Origin: Myxococcus sp. RHSTA-1-4
GTDB taxonomy: Bacteria > Myxococcota > Myxococcia > Myxococcales > Myxococcaceae
Assembly (NCBI RefSeq): GCF_020037125.1
Contig: NZ_JAIQDG010000017.1
Location: 170,569-234,568 of the forward strand
Length of the DNA: 64,000 nt
Direction of reading: 5' to 3'
Below, piece after piece: positions 15,777-25,186 of the stretch (its first letter is position 1; every line of letters begins with the position of its first letter). Under the pieces are notes generated by a model. The model made no database searches. It saw only the letters and a program-made list of their open reading frames with translations, and had not been told where the DNA came from. The translations under genes were made by a program, and so were the position numbers.

Positions 15777-17645
15777 ATGGCGGTGAAGGAACCGAAGACC
15801 TCGAAGTGGCGGCCCTGGCTCCCCGTGGTGTTGCTGTTCCTGGGCGTGTTCGCCATGCAGGAGTTCACCCGGTTCCGCGAGCCGCCCCCCTTCACCTGGA
15901 CGGCCTTCCGGGAAGCGGTGTCCCAGGGGCGCGTGGAGTCGGTGGTCATCACCGGCGGGCGCATCCACGGCCGCCTCAAGGCGGAGGCAGGCAAGGAGGC
16001 GCAGGGCTTCACCACGGTGAAGGTGGATGACCCGGAGCTGCTGAAGGACCTGCAGGCGCACGGCGTCCAGGTGTCCGCCGAGCTGCCGGAGAACCCGTGG
16101 CTCATCACCGCCCTGTGGCTGCTGCCGCTGGGCGTGTTCCTGTGGCTCAGCCTGCTCCGCCAGCGAAGCGGCGGTGGGGCGGGGCGCGCCGGGGGGCTCT
16201 TCGCGGTGGGCCGCAGCAACGCGCGCATGTACGCGGAGAAGGACATCCGCGTGCGCTTCGCCGACGTCGCGGGCGTGGACGAGGCGAAGGAGGAGCTGCG
16301 CGAGGTCATCGCCTTCCTCAAGACGCCGCAGAAGTACCGCCGCCTGGGCGGGAAGATTCCGAAGGGCATCCTGCTGGTGGGCCCGCCGGGCACGGGCAAG
16401 ACGCTGCTGGCGAAAGCGGTGGCCGGTGAGGCCGGGGTGCCCTTCTTCAGCATCAGCGGCTCGGAGTTCGTGGAGATGTTCGTGGGCGTGGGCGCGGCGC
16501 GCGTGCGCGACTTGTTCGAGCAGGCGCAGGCGCAGGCGCCCTGCATCATCTTCATCGACGAGCTGGACGCGCTGGGCAAGGCGCGCAACACGGGGCCGGT
16601 GTCCCACGAGGAGCGCGAGCAGACGCTCAACCAGCTCCTGGTGGAGCTGGACGGCTTCGACCCGCACACCGGCGTCATCCTGATGGCGGCCACCAACCGG
16701 CCCGAAATCCTGGACCCGGCGCTGCTGCGCGCGGGCCGCTTCGACCGTCACGTGGTGGTGGACCGGCCGGACCGGGAGGGGCGCCTGGCCGTCCTCAAGG
16801 TGCACGCGGCGAAGGTGCCGCTGGAGGACCCCAAGGACCTGGAGCTCATCGCGGCGGCCACGGTGGGCATGGTGGGCGCGGACCTGGCCAACATCATCAA
16901 CGAGGCCGCGCTGCTGGGCGCGCGCCGCGGCAAGGAGAAGGTGGGACGCGCCGAGCTGGAGGAGGCGGTGGAGCGCGCCGTGGCGGGCCTGGAGAAGCGC
17001 AACCGCGTCCTCAGCCCGCTGGAGCGCGAGCGCGTGGCCTTCCACGAGCTGGGGCACGCGCTGATGGCGCTGGCGCTGTCCCGGGGCGGCGATGCGGTGC
17101 GCAAGGTCTCCATCATCCCGCGCGGCGTGGCGGCGCTGGGCTACACGCTGCAGGTCCCCACGGAGGACCGCTTCCTGATGACGCGGAGCGAGCTGGAGGA
17201 CCGCATCGCCGTGCTGCTCGGCGGGCGGCTGGCGGAGGAGCTCATCTTCCGCGAGTCGTCCACGGGAGCGCACGACGACCTGAAGAAGGCGACGGACATC
17301 GCGCGCGGCATGGTGATGACGTACGGGATGGGCCAGGCGCTGGGGCTCGTGACGGTGGACCCGGGACGGCGGCCGCTCTTCCTGGAGACGGGAATGGCGG
17401 GCGGGCGAGGGGAGTACAGCGAGGCCCTGGCGGAGCGCATCGACGGAGAGGTGCGCGGCATCGTGGACGCGCAGGCGGAGCGTGTGCGGGGACTGCTGGG
17501 CGAGCGCGAGGCCGTGCTCCGCCACGCCGCTCAACGCCTGCTGGAGCGCGAGGTGCTCAGCGGTGAGGAGCTCGCGGCGCTGCTGAGGGGGGAATCGGTC
17601 CCGGCGGCTCCGGAGGGGAAGCCCCAGGAGCGGGACGCCGCCTGA
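15777..17645 (+). CDS. ftsH: ATP-dependent zinc metalloprotease FtsH
   Basis: A 622-aa membrane-bound AAA+ protease that degrades misfolded or unassembled membrane and regulatory proteins. Two membrane helices (about residues 13-30 and 104-123) flank a small periplasmic domain. AAA motifs are GPPGTGKT (about 202), CIIFIDELDAL, and second-region ATNRPEILDPALLRAGRFDR. The zinc motif HELGH (about 423, with Leu where Ala is common) and the third ligand in GAHDDLKKATD (about 499) are intact. GGGAGG precedes the ATG at 15777; a longer in-frame extension has no membrane start and was rejected. Its C-terminal tail is shorter than in E. coli FtsH, so it may be one of several paralogues. Confidence 0.93.
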   Translation: MAVKEPKTSKWRPWLPVVLLFLGVFAMQEFTRFREPPPFTWTAFREAVSQGRVESVVITGGRIHGRLKAEAGKEAQGFTTVKVDDPELLKDLQAHGVQVSAELPENPWLITALWLLPLGVFLWLSLLRQRSGGGAGRAGGLFAVGRSNARMYAEKDIRVRFADVAGVDEAKEELREVIAFLKTPQKYRRLGGKIPKGILLVGPPGTGKTLLAKAVAGEAGVPFFSISGSEFVEMFVGVGAARVRDLFEQAQAQAPCIIFIDELDALGKARNTGPVSHEEREQTLNQLLVELDGFDPHTGVILMAATNRPEILDPALLRAGRFDRHVVVDRPDREGRLAVLKVHAAKVPLEDPKDLELIAAATVGMVGADLANIINEAALLGARRGKEKVGRAELEEAVERAVAGLEKRNRVLSPLERERVAFHELGHALMALALSRGGDAVRKVSIIPRGVAALGYTLQVPTEDRFLMTRSELEDRIAVLLGGRLAEELIFRESSTGAHDDLKKATDIARGMVMTYGMGQALGLVTVDPGRRPLFLETGMAGGRGEYSEALAERIDGEVRGIVDAQAERVRGLLGEREAVLRHAAQRLLEREVLSGEELAALLRGESVPAAPEGKPQERDAA

Positions 17646-17750
17646 CACGGGTGTGAGGCGCGAATGACGCCGCGGCCACCCGGGAGCGCGGGCGCGCTCA
17701 GGGTCCGGCTGCCGTAGACGAACGTGGCGCCTTCCAGGTCTGTCACGGAC

Positions 17751-18758
17751 CTATGGCGAGGCGCCCACGGAGGTCTTTCCGGGCTGGGGATGTGGCGCCG
17801 CCCTCGGGCTCACCACCTTGCGGAAGTACGCGAGCGTCTCCACCAGTCCCTCCTCCAGGGAGACCTTCGGCTCCCAGCCGAGGAGCGTCCTGGCGCGGGT
17901 GATGTCCGGCCTGCGCTGCTTGGGGTCGTCCTTCGGCAGCGGCATGAAGACGATGCGCCCGCCGCCGCCGTGGGCCTTCCGCACGGCCTCGGCGAACTCG
18001 AGAATCGTCATCTCGCGTGGGTTGCCGAGGTTCACCGGCTCGGTGACGTCGGACAGGGCCAGGCGCACCAGCCCGTCGATGAGGTCCCTCGCGTAGCAGA
18101 ACGAGCGCGTCTGCGTCCCGTCGCCGAACACGGTGAAGTCCTCGCCGCGCAGCGCCTGGCCCACGAAGGCGGGCACCACGCGGCCGTCCTCCAGCCGCAT
18201 CTTCGGGCCATAGGTGTTGAAGATGCGGGCCAGGCGCGTGCGCACGCCGTACGTGCGCGCGTAGGCGGCGGTGATGGCCTCGCCGTAGCGCTTGGCCTCG
18301 TCGTACACGGAGCGCGGGCCGATGGGATTCACGTGGCCCCAGTAGTCCTCGCGCTGCGGGTGGACGAGCGGGTCGCCGTAGATTTCGGACGTGGAGGCCT
18401 GGACGAACACCGCGCCCTTCTCCCGCGCCAGCCTCAGGCCGTTCTCCGTGCCGAGGGAGCCCACGCGCAGCGTCTCGATGGGGAGCTGCGCGTAGTCGAT
18501 GGGCGAGGCCGGAGAGGCCAGGTTGAAGACGCAGTCCACCGGGCCGTCCACCCGCATCGGCTCGGTGATGTCGTGCCGTACCACCAGGAGCCTCCCCACC
18601 GCGGCCACGTCCGCGAGGTTGCGCTCGTCGCCGGTGATGAGGTTGTCGAGGCTGATGACCTCGGCGGCCCCGTCCCGGAGGAGCCGCTCGCACAGATGGG
18701 AGCCGAGGAAGCCCGCGCCCCCGAGGACGACCACTCGCTTGCCCTTCATGTCGTTCAT
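17751..18758 (-). CDS. NAD-dependent nucleotide-sugar decarboxylase/epimerase (UDP-glucuronate decarboxylase-like)
   Basis: A 335-aa extended SDR. The NAD motif is GGAGFLGSHL, the Ser/Thr motif lies in QASTSEIYGDP, and the catalytic pair is YDEAK. HVNPIGPRSVYDEAKRYGEA and the RLARIFNTYGP stretch closely follow UDP-xylose synthase (Uxs) proteins, which turn UDP-glucuronate into UDP-xylose in the cytoplasm. UDP-glucose dehydrogenase, which would make its substrate, is encoded at 41.2 kb. I chose ATG 18758 (MNDMKGKR); ATG 18749 is equally possible, and neither has a clear ribosome-binding site. Confidence 0.85.
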   Translation of the reverse strand: MNDMKGKRVVVLGGAGFLGSHLCERLLRDGAAEVISLDNLITGDERNLADVAAVGRLLVVRHDITEPMRVDGPVDCVFNLASPASPIDYAQLPIETLRVGSLGTENGLRLAREKGAVFVQASTSEIYGDPLVHPQREDYWGHVNPIGPRSVYDEAKRYGEAITAAYARTYGVRTRLARIFNTYGPKMRLEDGRVVPAFVGQALRGEDFTVFGDGTQTRSFCYARDLIDGLVRLALSDVTEPVNLGNPREMTILEFAEAVRKAHGGGGRIVFMPLPKDDPKQRRPDITRARTLLGWEPKVSLEEGLVETLAYFRKVVSPRAAPHPQPGKTSVGASP

Positions 18759-19020
18759 GGACGGGAGGGTTCCGCAGGAGCAATCGGGTGGGTAGGCGTT
18801 CCCAGGGACAAGGGTGGGGCGACGGTCTTCTCCTGGACGCACGTGCGAGGCCGGAATCCGTTGTCCGGCACTCGCCCCGTTCATCAGTTCACGGTGCCCC
18901 GCGAGGCACTCCCGTCCGTCTTGTCGGGTGGGCCCTTGGGGCCATACCCCCAGACCCCACCTCGCGGTGGGCGCGTGGGGGGAGGCTCCCGGCCCACCGC
19001 CGCCAGCGGAGGCAGCAGTG

Positions 19021-19998
19021 ATGGATGCAGGGGTGGGAACGAAGATGAAGGCGGCGGTCATCGCCGCGCCCAGGGGGGCGCGGGTGGAGAACGTGGTGCG
19101 GCCCGAGCCCGGGCCCGGACAGCTTCGCGTGAAGCTGGAGGGCTGCGGCGTGTGCGGCTCCAACCTGCCCACCTGGGAAGGCCGCGAGTGGTTCAAGTAC
19201 CCCATGGCCCCGGGCGCCCCGGGCCACGAGGGCTGGGGCGTGGTGGAGTCGCTCGGCTCGGGCGTGCGGGGCTACAAGGTGGGGGACCGCGTCGCCTTCC
19301 TCTCCGGCAAGGCCTTCGCCGAGTACGACGTGGTGGGCGCGGACTCCGCGGTGGTGCTGCCCCCGTCGCTGGCGGGCAAGCCGTTCCCCGGTGAGCCGCT
19401 GGGCTGCGCGATGAACATCTTCCGGCGCAGCGACATCCAGCCGGGGCAGACGGTGGCCATCATCGGCATCGGCTTCCTGGGCGCGCTGCTGACGCGTCTG
19501 GCCACCAACGCCGGGGCGCGCGTGCTGGCCATTACGCGCCGTCCGTGGGCGCTGGAGCTGGCGGCGAAGTACGGCGCCGCCGAGTGCATCCCCATGGATG
19601 ACCACCAGCGCATCATCCACCGCGTGAAGGAGCTGACCGGCGGCAACTTCTGCGAGCGCGTCATCGAGGTGGTGGGCGAGCAGTGGCCGCTGGACCTCGC
19701 GGGCGAGCTGACGCGGGAGCGCGGCAAGCTCATCGTCGCCGGCTACCACCAGGACGGCCCGCGGCAGGTGAACATGTGGCTGTGGAACTGGCGCGGGCTG
19801 GACGTCATCAACGCGCACGAGCGGGACCCGAAGGTGTACCTGGAGGGCATCCGCATGGCGGTGGAGCAGGTGGCCTCCGGGAAGCTGGACCCGGCGCCGC
19901 TCTACACGCACCGCTACGGGCTGGACGGCCTCAACCAGGCCTTCGAGGCGATGAAGCAGCGCCCGGACGGCTTCCTCAAGGCCCTCGTCACCTTTTGA
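19021..19998 (+). CDS. Zinc-type medium-chain alcohol dehydrogenase-like oxidoreductase
   Basis: A 325-aa MDR-family NAD(P)-dependent dehydrogenase. Visible are GCGVCGSN (catalytic zinc Cys), GHEGWGVVESLGSGV (zinc His-Glu), and VGDRVAFLSG; the Rossmann motif is IIGIGFLGALLTRL. The four-Cys structural zinc lobe is absent. GGAGG at 19008-19012 supports ATG 19021. It is followed 19 bp later by a Gfo/Idh/MocA oxidoreductase, a pairing typical of sugar or cyclitol oxidation-reduction pathways; the substrate is unknown. Confidence 0.85.
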   Translation: MDAGVGTKMKAAVIAAPRGARVENVVRPEPGPGQLRVKLEGCGVCGSNLPTWEGREWFKYPMAPGAPGHEGWGVVESLGSGVRGYKVGDRVAFLSGKAFAEYDVVGADSAVVLPPSLAGKPFPGEPLGCAMNIFRRSDIQPGQTVAIIGIGFLGALLTRLATNAGARVLAITRRPWALELAAKYGAAECIPMDDHQRIIHRVKELTGGNFCERVIEVVGEQWPLDLAGELTRERGKLIVAGYHQDGPRQVNMWLWNWRGLDVINAHERDPKVYLEGIRMAVEQVASGKLDPAPLYTHRYGLDGLNQAFEAMKQRPDGFLKALVTF

Positions 19999-20017
19999 AG
20001 ACCCGGGAGCGCACGTC

Positions 20018-21034
20018 ATGCAGAGTGGAATCGCGGCGAAGCCGCAGACGCAGCGTCCCCGCCTGGGCTTCCTGGGCGTGGGCTGGATTGGCCGGCATCG
20101 CATGGAGGCCATCGCCCAGAGCGGCGCGGCCGAGGTGGCGGTGGTGGTGGACCCGTCCACCCAGGCGCTGGAGGCGGCGGAGAAGGCGGCGCCGGGCTGT
20201 GAGCGGGCGGGCTCCTTCGAGGAGCTGCTGGCGAAGCCGCTGGACGGCATCGTCATCGCCACCCCGAGCGCCGTGCACGCCGAGCAGGCGGTGGCCGCGC
20301 TGGAGCGGGGCCTGGCGGTGTTCTGTCAGAAACCGCTGGGCCGCGACGCCCGCGAGGTGCGGCGCGTGGTGGACGCGGCGAAGGCGAGTGACCGGCTTCT
20401 GGGCGTGGACCTGTCGTACCGCTTCACGCACGGCATGCGCCAGCTGAGGGAGCGCATCCGCGCGGGCGAGCTGGGCGAGGTGTTCGCGCTCAACCTCGTC
20501 TTCCACAACGCCTACGGTCCGGACAAGGCGTGGTTCTACGACCCGAAGCTGGCCGGCGGCGGGTGCGTCATGGACCTGGGCATCCACCTGGTGGACCTGG
20601 CGCTATGGGTGATGGACTTCCCGCCGGTGACGCGGGTGAGCAGCCACCTGTACGCCGGCGGCCGTCCGCTCGCGTCGCGGGAGACGCAGGTGGAGGACTA
20701 CGCGGTGGCGCAGCTCGAGCTGGCGAGCGGCGCGTCCGTGCAGCTCACCTGCTCGTGGAAGGTGAGCGCGGGCTGCGACGCGGTCATCGAGGCGTCCTTC
20801 TACGGGACGAAGGGCGGCGCCTCGCTCCGCAACGTCAACGGCTCCTTCTACGACTTCACCGCGGACCTCTTCCACGGCACCTCGCGGCAGCGGCTGGCCG
20901 AGCCACCCGACGCCTGGGGCGGCCGGGCGGCGGTGGACTGGGCGGCGCGGCTGGCGGCGGGCCAGCGCTTCGACCCGGAGTGCGAGCGGCTGGTGGCGGT
21001 GGCCGACGCGCTGGACCGCATCTACCGGCCCTGA
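20018..21034 (+). CDS. Gfo/Idh/MocA family oxidoreductase
   Basis: A 338-aa NAD(P)-dependent sugar or inositol dehydrogenase-like protein. Features: Rossmann motif LGFLGVGWIGRHRMEAIA, IATPSAVHAEQA, the QKPLGRDA version of the EKP motif, and the C-terminal DLGIHLVDLALW with catalytic-type Asp and His. GGGAG lies about 8 nt before ATG 20018. It is probably cotranscribed with the upstream MDR dehydrogenase; together they may oxidise and epimerise one substrate. Substrate not inferable. Confidence 0.88.
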   Translation: MQSGIAAKPQTQRPRLGFLGVGWIGRHRMEAIAQSGAAEVAVVVDPSTQALEAAEKAAPGCERAGSFEELLAKPLDGIVIATPSAVHAEQAVAALERGLAVFCQKPLGRDAREVRRVVDAAKASDRLLGVDLSYRFTHGMRQLRERIRAGELGEVFALNLVFHNAYGPDKAWFYDPKLAGGGCVMDLGIHLVDLALWVMDFPPVTRVSSHLYAGGRPLASRETQVEDYAVAQLELASGASVQLTCSWKVSAGCDAVIEASFYGTKGGASLRNVNGSFYDFTADLFHGTSRQRLAEPPDAWGGRAAVDWAARLAAGQRFDPECERLVAVADALDRIYRP

Positions 21035-21177
21035 GCGTGGGCCGGTGACGGGTGGTGGATGTCCATGGAGAGGCTCCCGGGACGCCAGCATGGCCGGTTG
21101 CCCGCTCCCCGGCCAGGACGGCCATTTTGACTCGGAGGGGAAGGGCGGACACGGGAATGCAGGTTGGAGGGGCACGC

Positions 21178-22998
21178 ATGGAGACCTCCACTTCGGCCAC
21201 TCTCCGTCCTCGTGCCCGCCTGCGGCGCAGCGTGGGCTATCTCCGCCCGTTCCGCGGGTCCGTGGCGGGCATCCTCGCGCTGGTGCTCACCGCCGGGGCG
21301 CTCAACGCGCTGGAGCCGCTGGTCCTCAAGCACATCTTCGACGGGCTGGGCTCCGGGCAGGCGTGGCGCTCGGTGGTGCTGGGCGTGCTGCTGCTGGTGG
21401 GCGCCGGCCTGCTGCGCGAGGGCGTCAACGCGGTGTCCAACTGGCTCACCTGGCGCACGCGCATTGGCGTGCACTTCTCGCTGATGGAGGAGGTGGTGGG
21501 CCGGCTGCACAAGCTTCCGCTGAGCTTCCACCGCGAGGAGGGCGTGGGCGCGACGATGACGCGCCTGGAGCGCGGCATCCAGGGCTTCGTGCAGGCGGTG
21601 AACGACATCGCCTTCAACGTCATCCCCGCGGCGGCGTACCTCATCATCTCCGTGGTGGTGATGCTGAAGCTGGACTGGCGGCTGGCGCTGCTGGTGCTGG
21701 CCTTCGCGCCGCTGCCGGTGCTGATTGCGCAGTGGGCGGCGCCGCGGCAGACGGCGCGTGAGCGCAGCCTGATGGACCGCTGGGTGAAAATCTATCAGCG
21801 CTTCAACGAGGTGCTCTCCGGCATCGTCACGGTGAAGAGCTTCGCCATGGAGGAGCGGGAGAAGCAGCGCTTCCTGCATGAAGTGCGCGATGCGAACAGT
21901 GTGGTGACGCGGGGCGTGGGGCTGGACTCGGCGGTGTCGGCGACGCAGAACCTGGTGGTGCTGGCGGCGCGGGTGGCGGCGATTGCGTTTGGCGCGCTGC
22001 TGGCGCTGCGGGGCGACATCACCGCGGGCACGCTGGTGGCGTTCCTGGGCTACGTGGGCGGCATGTTCGCGCCGGTGCAGAGCCTGAGCAACGTGTACCG
22101 GACCATCCGCACGGCGTCGGTGGCCATGGACCAGGTGTTCGACATCCTGGACACGCAGGACTACCTGGGCGACGCGCCGGACGCGGTGGAGGTGACGGAG
22201 GTGAAGGGGGAGGTGGAGTTCAAGGACATCCACTTCGCCTACGGCTCGGACCGGAGCTCGTCGCTCATCCGTGGCATCGACCTGCACGTGAAGCCGGGCG
22301 AGCACGTGGCACTGGTGGGCCCGAGCGGCGCGGGCAAGAGCACGCTGATGGCGCTGCTGTGCCGCTTCTACGACCCCATCCAGGGGGCGGTGTGCATCGA
22401 CGGGAAGGACCTCCGCGGGCTGAAGCAGATGTCGCTGCGCCGGCACATCGGCGTGGTGCTGCAGGACGGGCTGCTCTTCAACGAGAGTGTGCGCGCCAAC
22501 ATCGCCTACGGGCGGCCGAACGCGTCGCTGGATGAGGTCATGGCGGTGGCGAAGGCGGCGAACGCGCACGACTTCATCATGAAGCTGCCGCAGGGCTACG
22601 ACACGGTGGTGGGCGAGCGGGGCAGCCGCCTGTCGATGGGCGAGCGGCAGCGGGTGACGATTGCGCGCTCGCTCTTGAAGGACCCGCCCATCCTCGTCCT
22701 GGACGAGCCGACGAGCGCGCTGGACGCGGAGTCGGAGTCGCTGGTGCAGGAGGCGCTGAACAAGCTGATGAAGGGGCGCACGGTCTTCGCCATCGCGCAC
22801 CGGTTGAGCACGGTGGTGGATTCGGACCGCATCCTGGTGCTGAAGGGCGGGCGCATCGTGGAAGAGGGCCGGCACGAGGCGCTGATGGCGCAGGACGGCT
22901 ACTACGCCTCGCTGGTGCGCCGTCAGACGCGGGGCCTGCTCCCGGACAGCCCCCTCATCGCCGAGCCCGGCCCGCGCAAGGTCTCCGGGGCGGCGTGA
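21178..22998 (+). CDS. ABC exporter, fused membrane and ATPase domains (MsbA/ABCB-like)
   Basis: A 606-aa half-transporter that works as a homodimer in the inner membrane. Six helices fill about residues 15-320. The nucleotide-binding domain has Walker A GPSGAGKST (about 381), signature LSMGERQ (about 485, variant of LSGGQ), Walker B ILVLDEPTSALD and the H-loop IAHRLSTV. GGAGG seven bases before ATG 21178 fixes the start; in-frame ATGs further upstream lack such a site. Substrates of this class are lipids, drugs or peptides. It stands alone; its stop codon lies in a hairpin shared with the convergent NrfD gene. Confidence 0.9.
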   Translation: METSTSATLRPRARLRRSVGYLRPFRGSVAGILALVLTAGALNALEPLVLKHIFDGLGSGQAWRSVVLGVLLLVGAGLLREGVNAVSNWLTWRTRIGVHFSLMEEVVGRLHKLPLSFHREEGVGATMTRLERGIQGFVQAVNDIAFNVIPAAAYLIISVVVMLKLDWRLALLVLAFAPLPVLIAQWAAPRQTARERSLMDRWVKIYQRFNEVLSGIVTVKSFAMEEREKQRFLHEVRDANSVVTRGVGLDSAVSATQNLVVLAARVAAIAFGALLALRGDITAGTLVAFLGYVGGMFAPVQSLSNVYRTIRTASVAMDQVFDILDTQDYLGDAPDAVEVTEVKGEVEFKDIHFAYGSDRSSSLIRGIDLHVKPGEHVALVGPSGAGKSTLMALLCRFYDPIQGAVCIDGKDLRGLKQMSLRRHIGVVLQDGLLFNESVRANIAYGRPNASLDEVMAVAKAANAHDFIMKLPQGYDTVVGERGSRLSMGERQRVTIARSLLKDPPILVLDEPTSALDAESESLVQEALNKLMKGRTVFAIAHRLSTVVDSDRILVLKGGRIVEEGRHEALMAQDGYYASLVRRQTRGLLPDSPLIAEPGPRKVSGAA

Positions 22999-23015
22999 GC
23001 TGACCTCACGCCGCC
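22989..23015. terminator. Bidirectional hairpin over two convergent stop codons
   Basis: Perfect 11-bp arms GGCGGCGTGAG (22989-22999) and CTCACGCCGCC (23005-23015) with a CTGAC loop. They contain the stop of the ABC exporter gene (22996-22998) and of the NrfD gene (23006-23008). No T tract, so termination may need Rho or the hairpin may protect both mRNA ends. Confidence 0.5.
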
Positions 23016-24280
23016 GCGCGTTGCTCCTCTTCCTGGGACGGGTTCTCGGCCTGTGCCGCCTGTGCCGCGAGCTGTCCGCTCAGCACGGGCAGCGCCACCT
23101 TCACCGCCACCGTCAGCAGCATCAGCCCGAACGCCCAGATGCCCGCGGTAATCTTCCACTCGGTGACGGTGGGCACGTACTCGACCATTTCATGGAGGGT
23201 GCTGGGGACGAAGCCGGGGATGATGAGCCCCATCCCCTTCTCAATCCACACGCCCACGAACGCCAGCACACACGCCACGTTCAGCACCGTGACGCGTCTC
23301 CGGCTCGCCGGCAGGTGCAGCAGCACAGCCGAGGCCACGTTGCACGCCACCGCCGTCCATATCCAGGGCACCAGCGCGTGGTGCCCGTGCAGCCCGAAGA
23401 ACAGGTACCGCACCGGCCCGGCATGCGCGCCCCCCGTGTAGAACGCGGTGAACACCTCCGAGCCCAGCATGAAGAGGTTGAGCAGCACCGTCACCCGCAT
23501 CACCGACGTCAACGTGCGCTGCGGCCCCTCTCCAATCGGCAGCCCGGTGAACCGCCGGATGACCTGCAGGAGCAGGATGACGAACGCAGGCCCCGTGATG
23601 AACGCGGAGGCGATGAACCGCGGCGCCAGCAGCGCCGAGTTCCAGAACGGCCGCCCGCCCAGGCCGCTGTAGAGGAACGCCGTCACGCTGTGGATGGACA
23701 CCGCCCAGAAGATGGAGAGGAAGACGAACGGCAGGTACCAGCGCTTGCGAGGCTTCCGCCCCAGGAAGCGCATGTACAGCAGGTACCCGCAGATGTGCAG
23801 GTTCAGCAGCAGGTACCCGTTGAGCACCACCACGTCCCACGTGAGCATCGACACCGGCCAGTTGAACCGGCCCACGCCGGGAATCAGGTGCCACGCCCGC
23901 TCCGGGTGCCCCATGTCCACCACGATGAACAGCAGGCTCAGCGCAATCGCCGCCACCGCCAGCAGCTCGCCCACCAGCGTGACGTCGTGCATCTCATGGT
24001 CGTGGTACAGGTACGCGGGGATGACCATCATCACCGCGCCCGCCGCCAGCCCCACGCCGAAGGTGAAGTTGGCCACGTAGAGCCCCCATGACACGTGGTC
24101 GCTCATCCCCGTGAGCGCCATGCCCTCCACCAGCTGGCGTGCCCACGCATTCGCGCCCACCAGGCAGATGGCGGTGAGCACCGTCATCCACGTGTAGAAG
24201 CGCCAGCTCCCGTCGGTGCTCATCCACAGCAGCCGGCCGAGGAAGCGGGGGTAGTCGAGGACGTGACGGGTGGCGGCCAT
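23006..24280 (-). CDS. NrfD/PsrC-type quinol-interacting membrane subunit
   Basis: A 424-aa inner-membrane protein with about ten helices, belonging to the NrfD/DsrP/HmcC family that exchanges electrons with menaquinol. Examples of family segments are SWGLYVANFTFGVGLAAGAV, VDMGHPERAWHLIPG and the RFNWPVSMLTWDV loop. It begins 3 bp after the ferredoxin gene and follows the tetraheme cytochrome gene on the same strand. Together with the divergent napDA arm, it probably feeds electrons from menaquinol towards NapA in place of NapC. The link to NapA is inferred from position only. Confidence 0.85.
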   Translation of the reverse strand: MAATRHVLDYPRFLGRLLWMSTDGSWRFYTWMTVLTAICLVGANAWARQLVEGMALTGMSDHVSWGLYVANFTFGVGLAAGAVMMVIPAYLYHDHEMHDVTLVGELLAVAAIALSLLFIVVDMGHPERAWHLIPGVGRFNWPVSMLTWDVVVLNGYLLLNLHICGYLLYMRFLGRKPRKRWYLPFVFLSIFWAVSIHSVTAFLYSGLGGRPFWNSALLAPRFIASAFITGPAFVILLLQVIRRFTGLPIGEGPQRTLTSVMRVTVLLNLFMLGSEVFTAFYTGGAHAGPVRYLFFGLHGHHALVPWIWTAVACNVASAVLLHLPASRRRVTVLNVACVLAFVGVWIEKGMGLIIPGFVPSTLHEMVEYVPTVTEWKITAGIWAFGLMLLTVAVKVALPVLSGQLAAQAAQAENPSQEEEQRAAA

Positions 24281-24283
24281 GGC

Positions 24284-25186
24284 TCACTTGTCGAAGAAGT
24301 AGAAGAAGCGCGGACGGGTCCCCAGCTCCTCCTTGAGGACGAACACCCGCTTGTTCTCGAGCACCCAGCGGATGGGGCTCTTCGGGTCCAGGAGGTTGCC
24401 GAAGACGCGGGCCCCGGTGGGGCACGCCTCCAGGCACGCCGGCAGCCGCCCCGCGCGCGTGCGGTGGAGGCAGAAGGTGCACTTCTCCACCACGCCCTGC
24501 GGGCGGATGCGGTTGGAGAGGTAGCCCTGGTCCGGGTTGATTTCCTCCGCTGGCACCTCGGGCTTCGTCCAGTTGAAGCGCCGCGCGTGGTACGGGCACG
24601 CCGCCTCGCAGTAGCGGCAGCCGATGCACCAGTTGTAGTCCACCACCACCACGCCGTCCTGCTCCTTCCAGGTGGCCTGGACGGGGCACACCTTCACGCA
24701 CGGCGCGTTGTCGCACTGGTGGCACTGCACCGGCAGGTAGTACTTCCCCGGGGCCGGCACCGCGTGGTCGTAGTCCGCGTTGCCGCGCTCCAGGTCCAGG
24801 CTGCCCTGCTCCATCTCCAGCACGCGGATGTATGAGTTGCCGCTGCGCCGGTCGTGGTTGTTCTCCTGGTGGCACGCCTCGGCGCACTTGCGGCAGCCGA
24901 TGCACACGCTGAGGTTGAGCGCGTAGCCGAAGGAGACGCCCTCCTGCGGGGGCAGGTCCTGGATGGTGACGTCGCGGCCGTACTCCCGCTTCGTCTCCTC
25001 CTCCAGCCGGCGGAGGATGACCTGCATCTCCTCGGGCGTGAGTTCCTTGTAGTGGCGCTGGAGGAACTCGTCGAGTGACAGGTCCTTCGTCCACTCCGTC
25101 AGCGGCGCCATGGCGTGCGCGAAGGCCGCCGCGCCCAGCGTGGCGCCGGCGCCCTTCAGCGCGGTCCTGCGGGTGAAGTCATTCAT
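24284..25186 (-). CDS. Tat-exported 4Fe-4S ferredoxin (DsrO/NrfC-like)
   Basis: A 300-aa periplasmic electron carrier. The N-terminus MNDFTRRTALKGAGATLG is a Tat signal (TRRTALK). Four cysteine groups for 4Fe-4S clusters are visible: CIGCRKCAEAC, CHQCDNAPCVKVCP, CIGCRYCEAACP and CTFCLHR...CLEACP. This arrangement is that of NrfC/DsrO partners of NrfD. It overlaps the upstream tetraheme cytochrome gene by 8 bp and is followed 3 bp later by NrfD. Likely role: pass electrons from NrfD to c-type cytochromes. Confidence 0.88.
   Translation of the reverse strand: MNDFTRRTALKGAGATLGAAAFAHAMAPLTEWTKDLSLDEFLQRHYKELTPEEMQVILRRLEEETKREYGRDVTIQDLPPQEGVSFGYALNLSVCIGCRKCAEACHQENNHDRRSGNSYIRVLEMEQGSLDLERGNADYDHAVPAPGKYYLPVQCHQCDNAPCVKVCPVQATWKEQDGVVVVDYNWCIGCRYCEAACPYHARRFNWTKPEVPAEEINPDQGYLSNRIRPQGVVEKCTFCLHRTRAGRLPACLEACPTGARVFGNLLDPKSPIRWVLENKRVFVLKEELGTRPRFFYFFDK

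Noticed and set aside
15687..17648. A long open frame antisense to ftsH (and similar antisense frames over the HK, dusB and other genes)
   Set aside because: In DNA with very high third-position GC, the opposite strand stays open by chance. The predicted proteins are His/Arg/Gln/Leu-rich with no family features, while the sense frames are clear.
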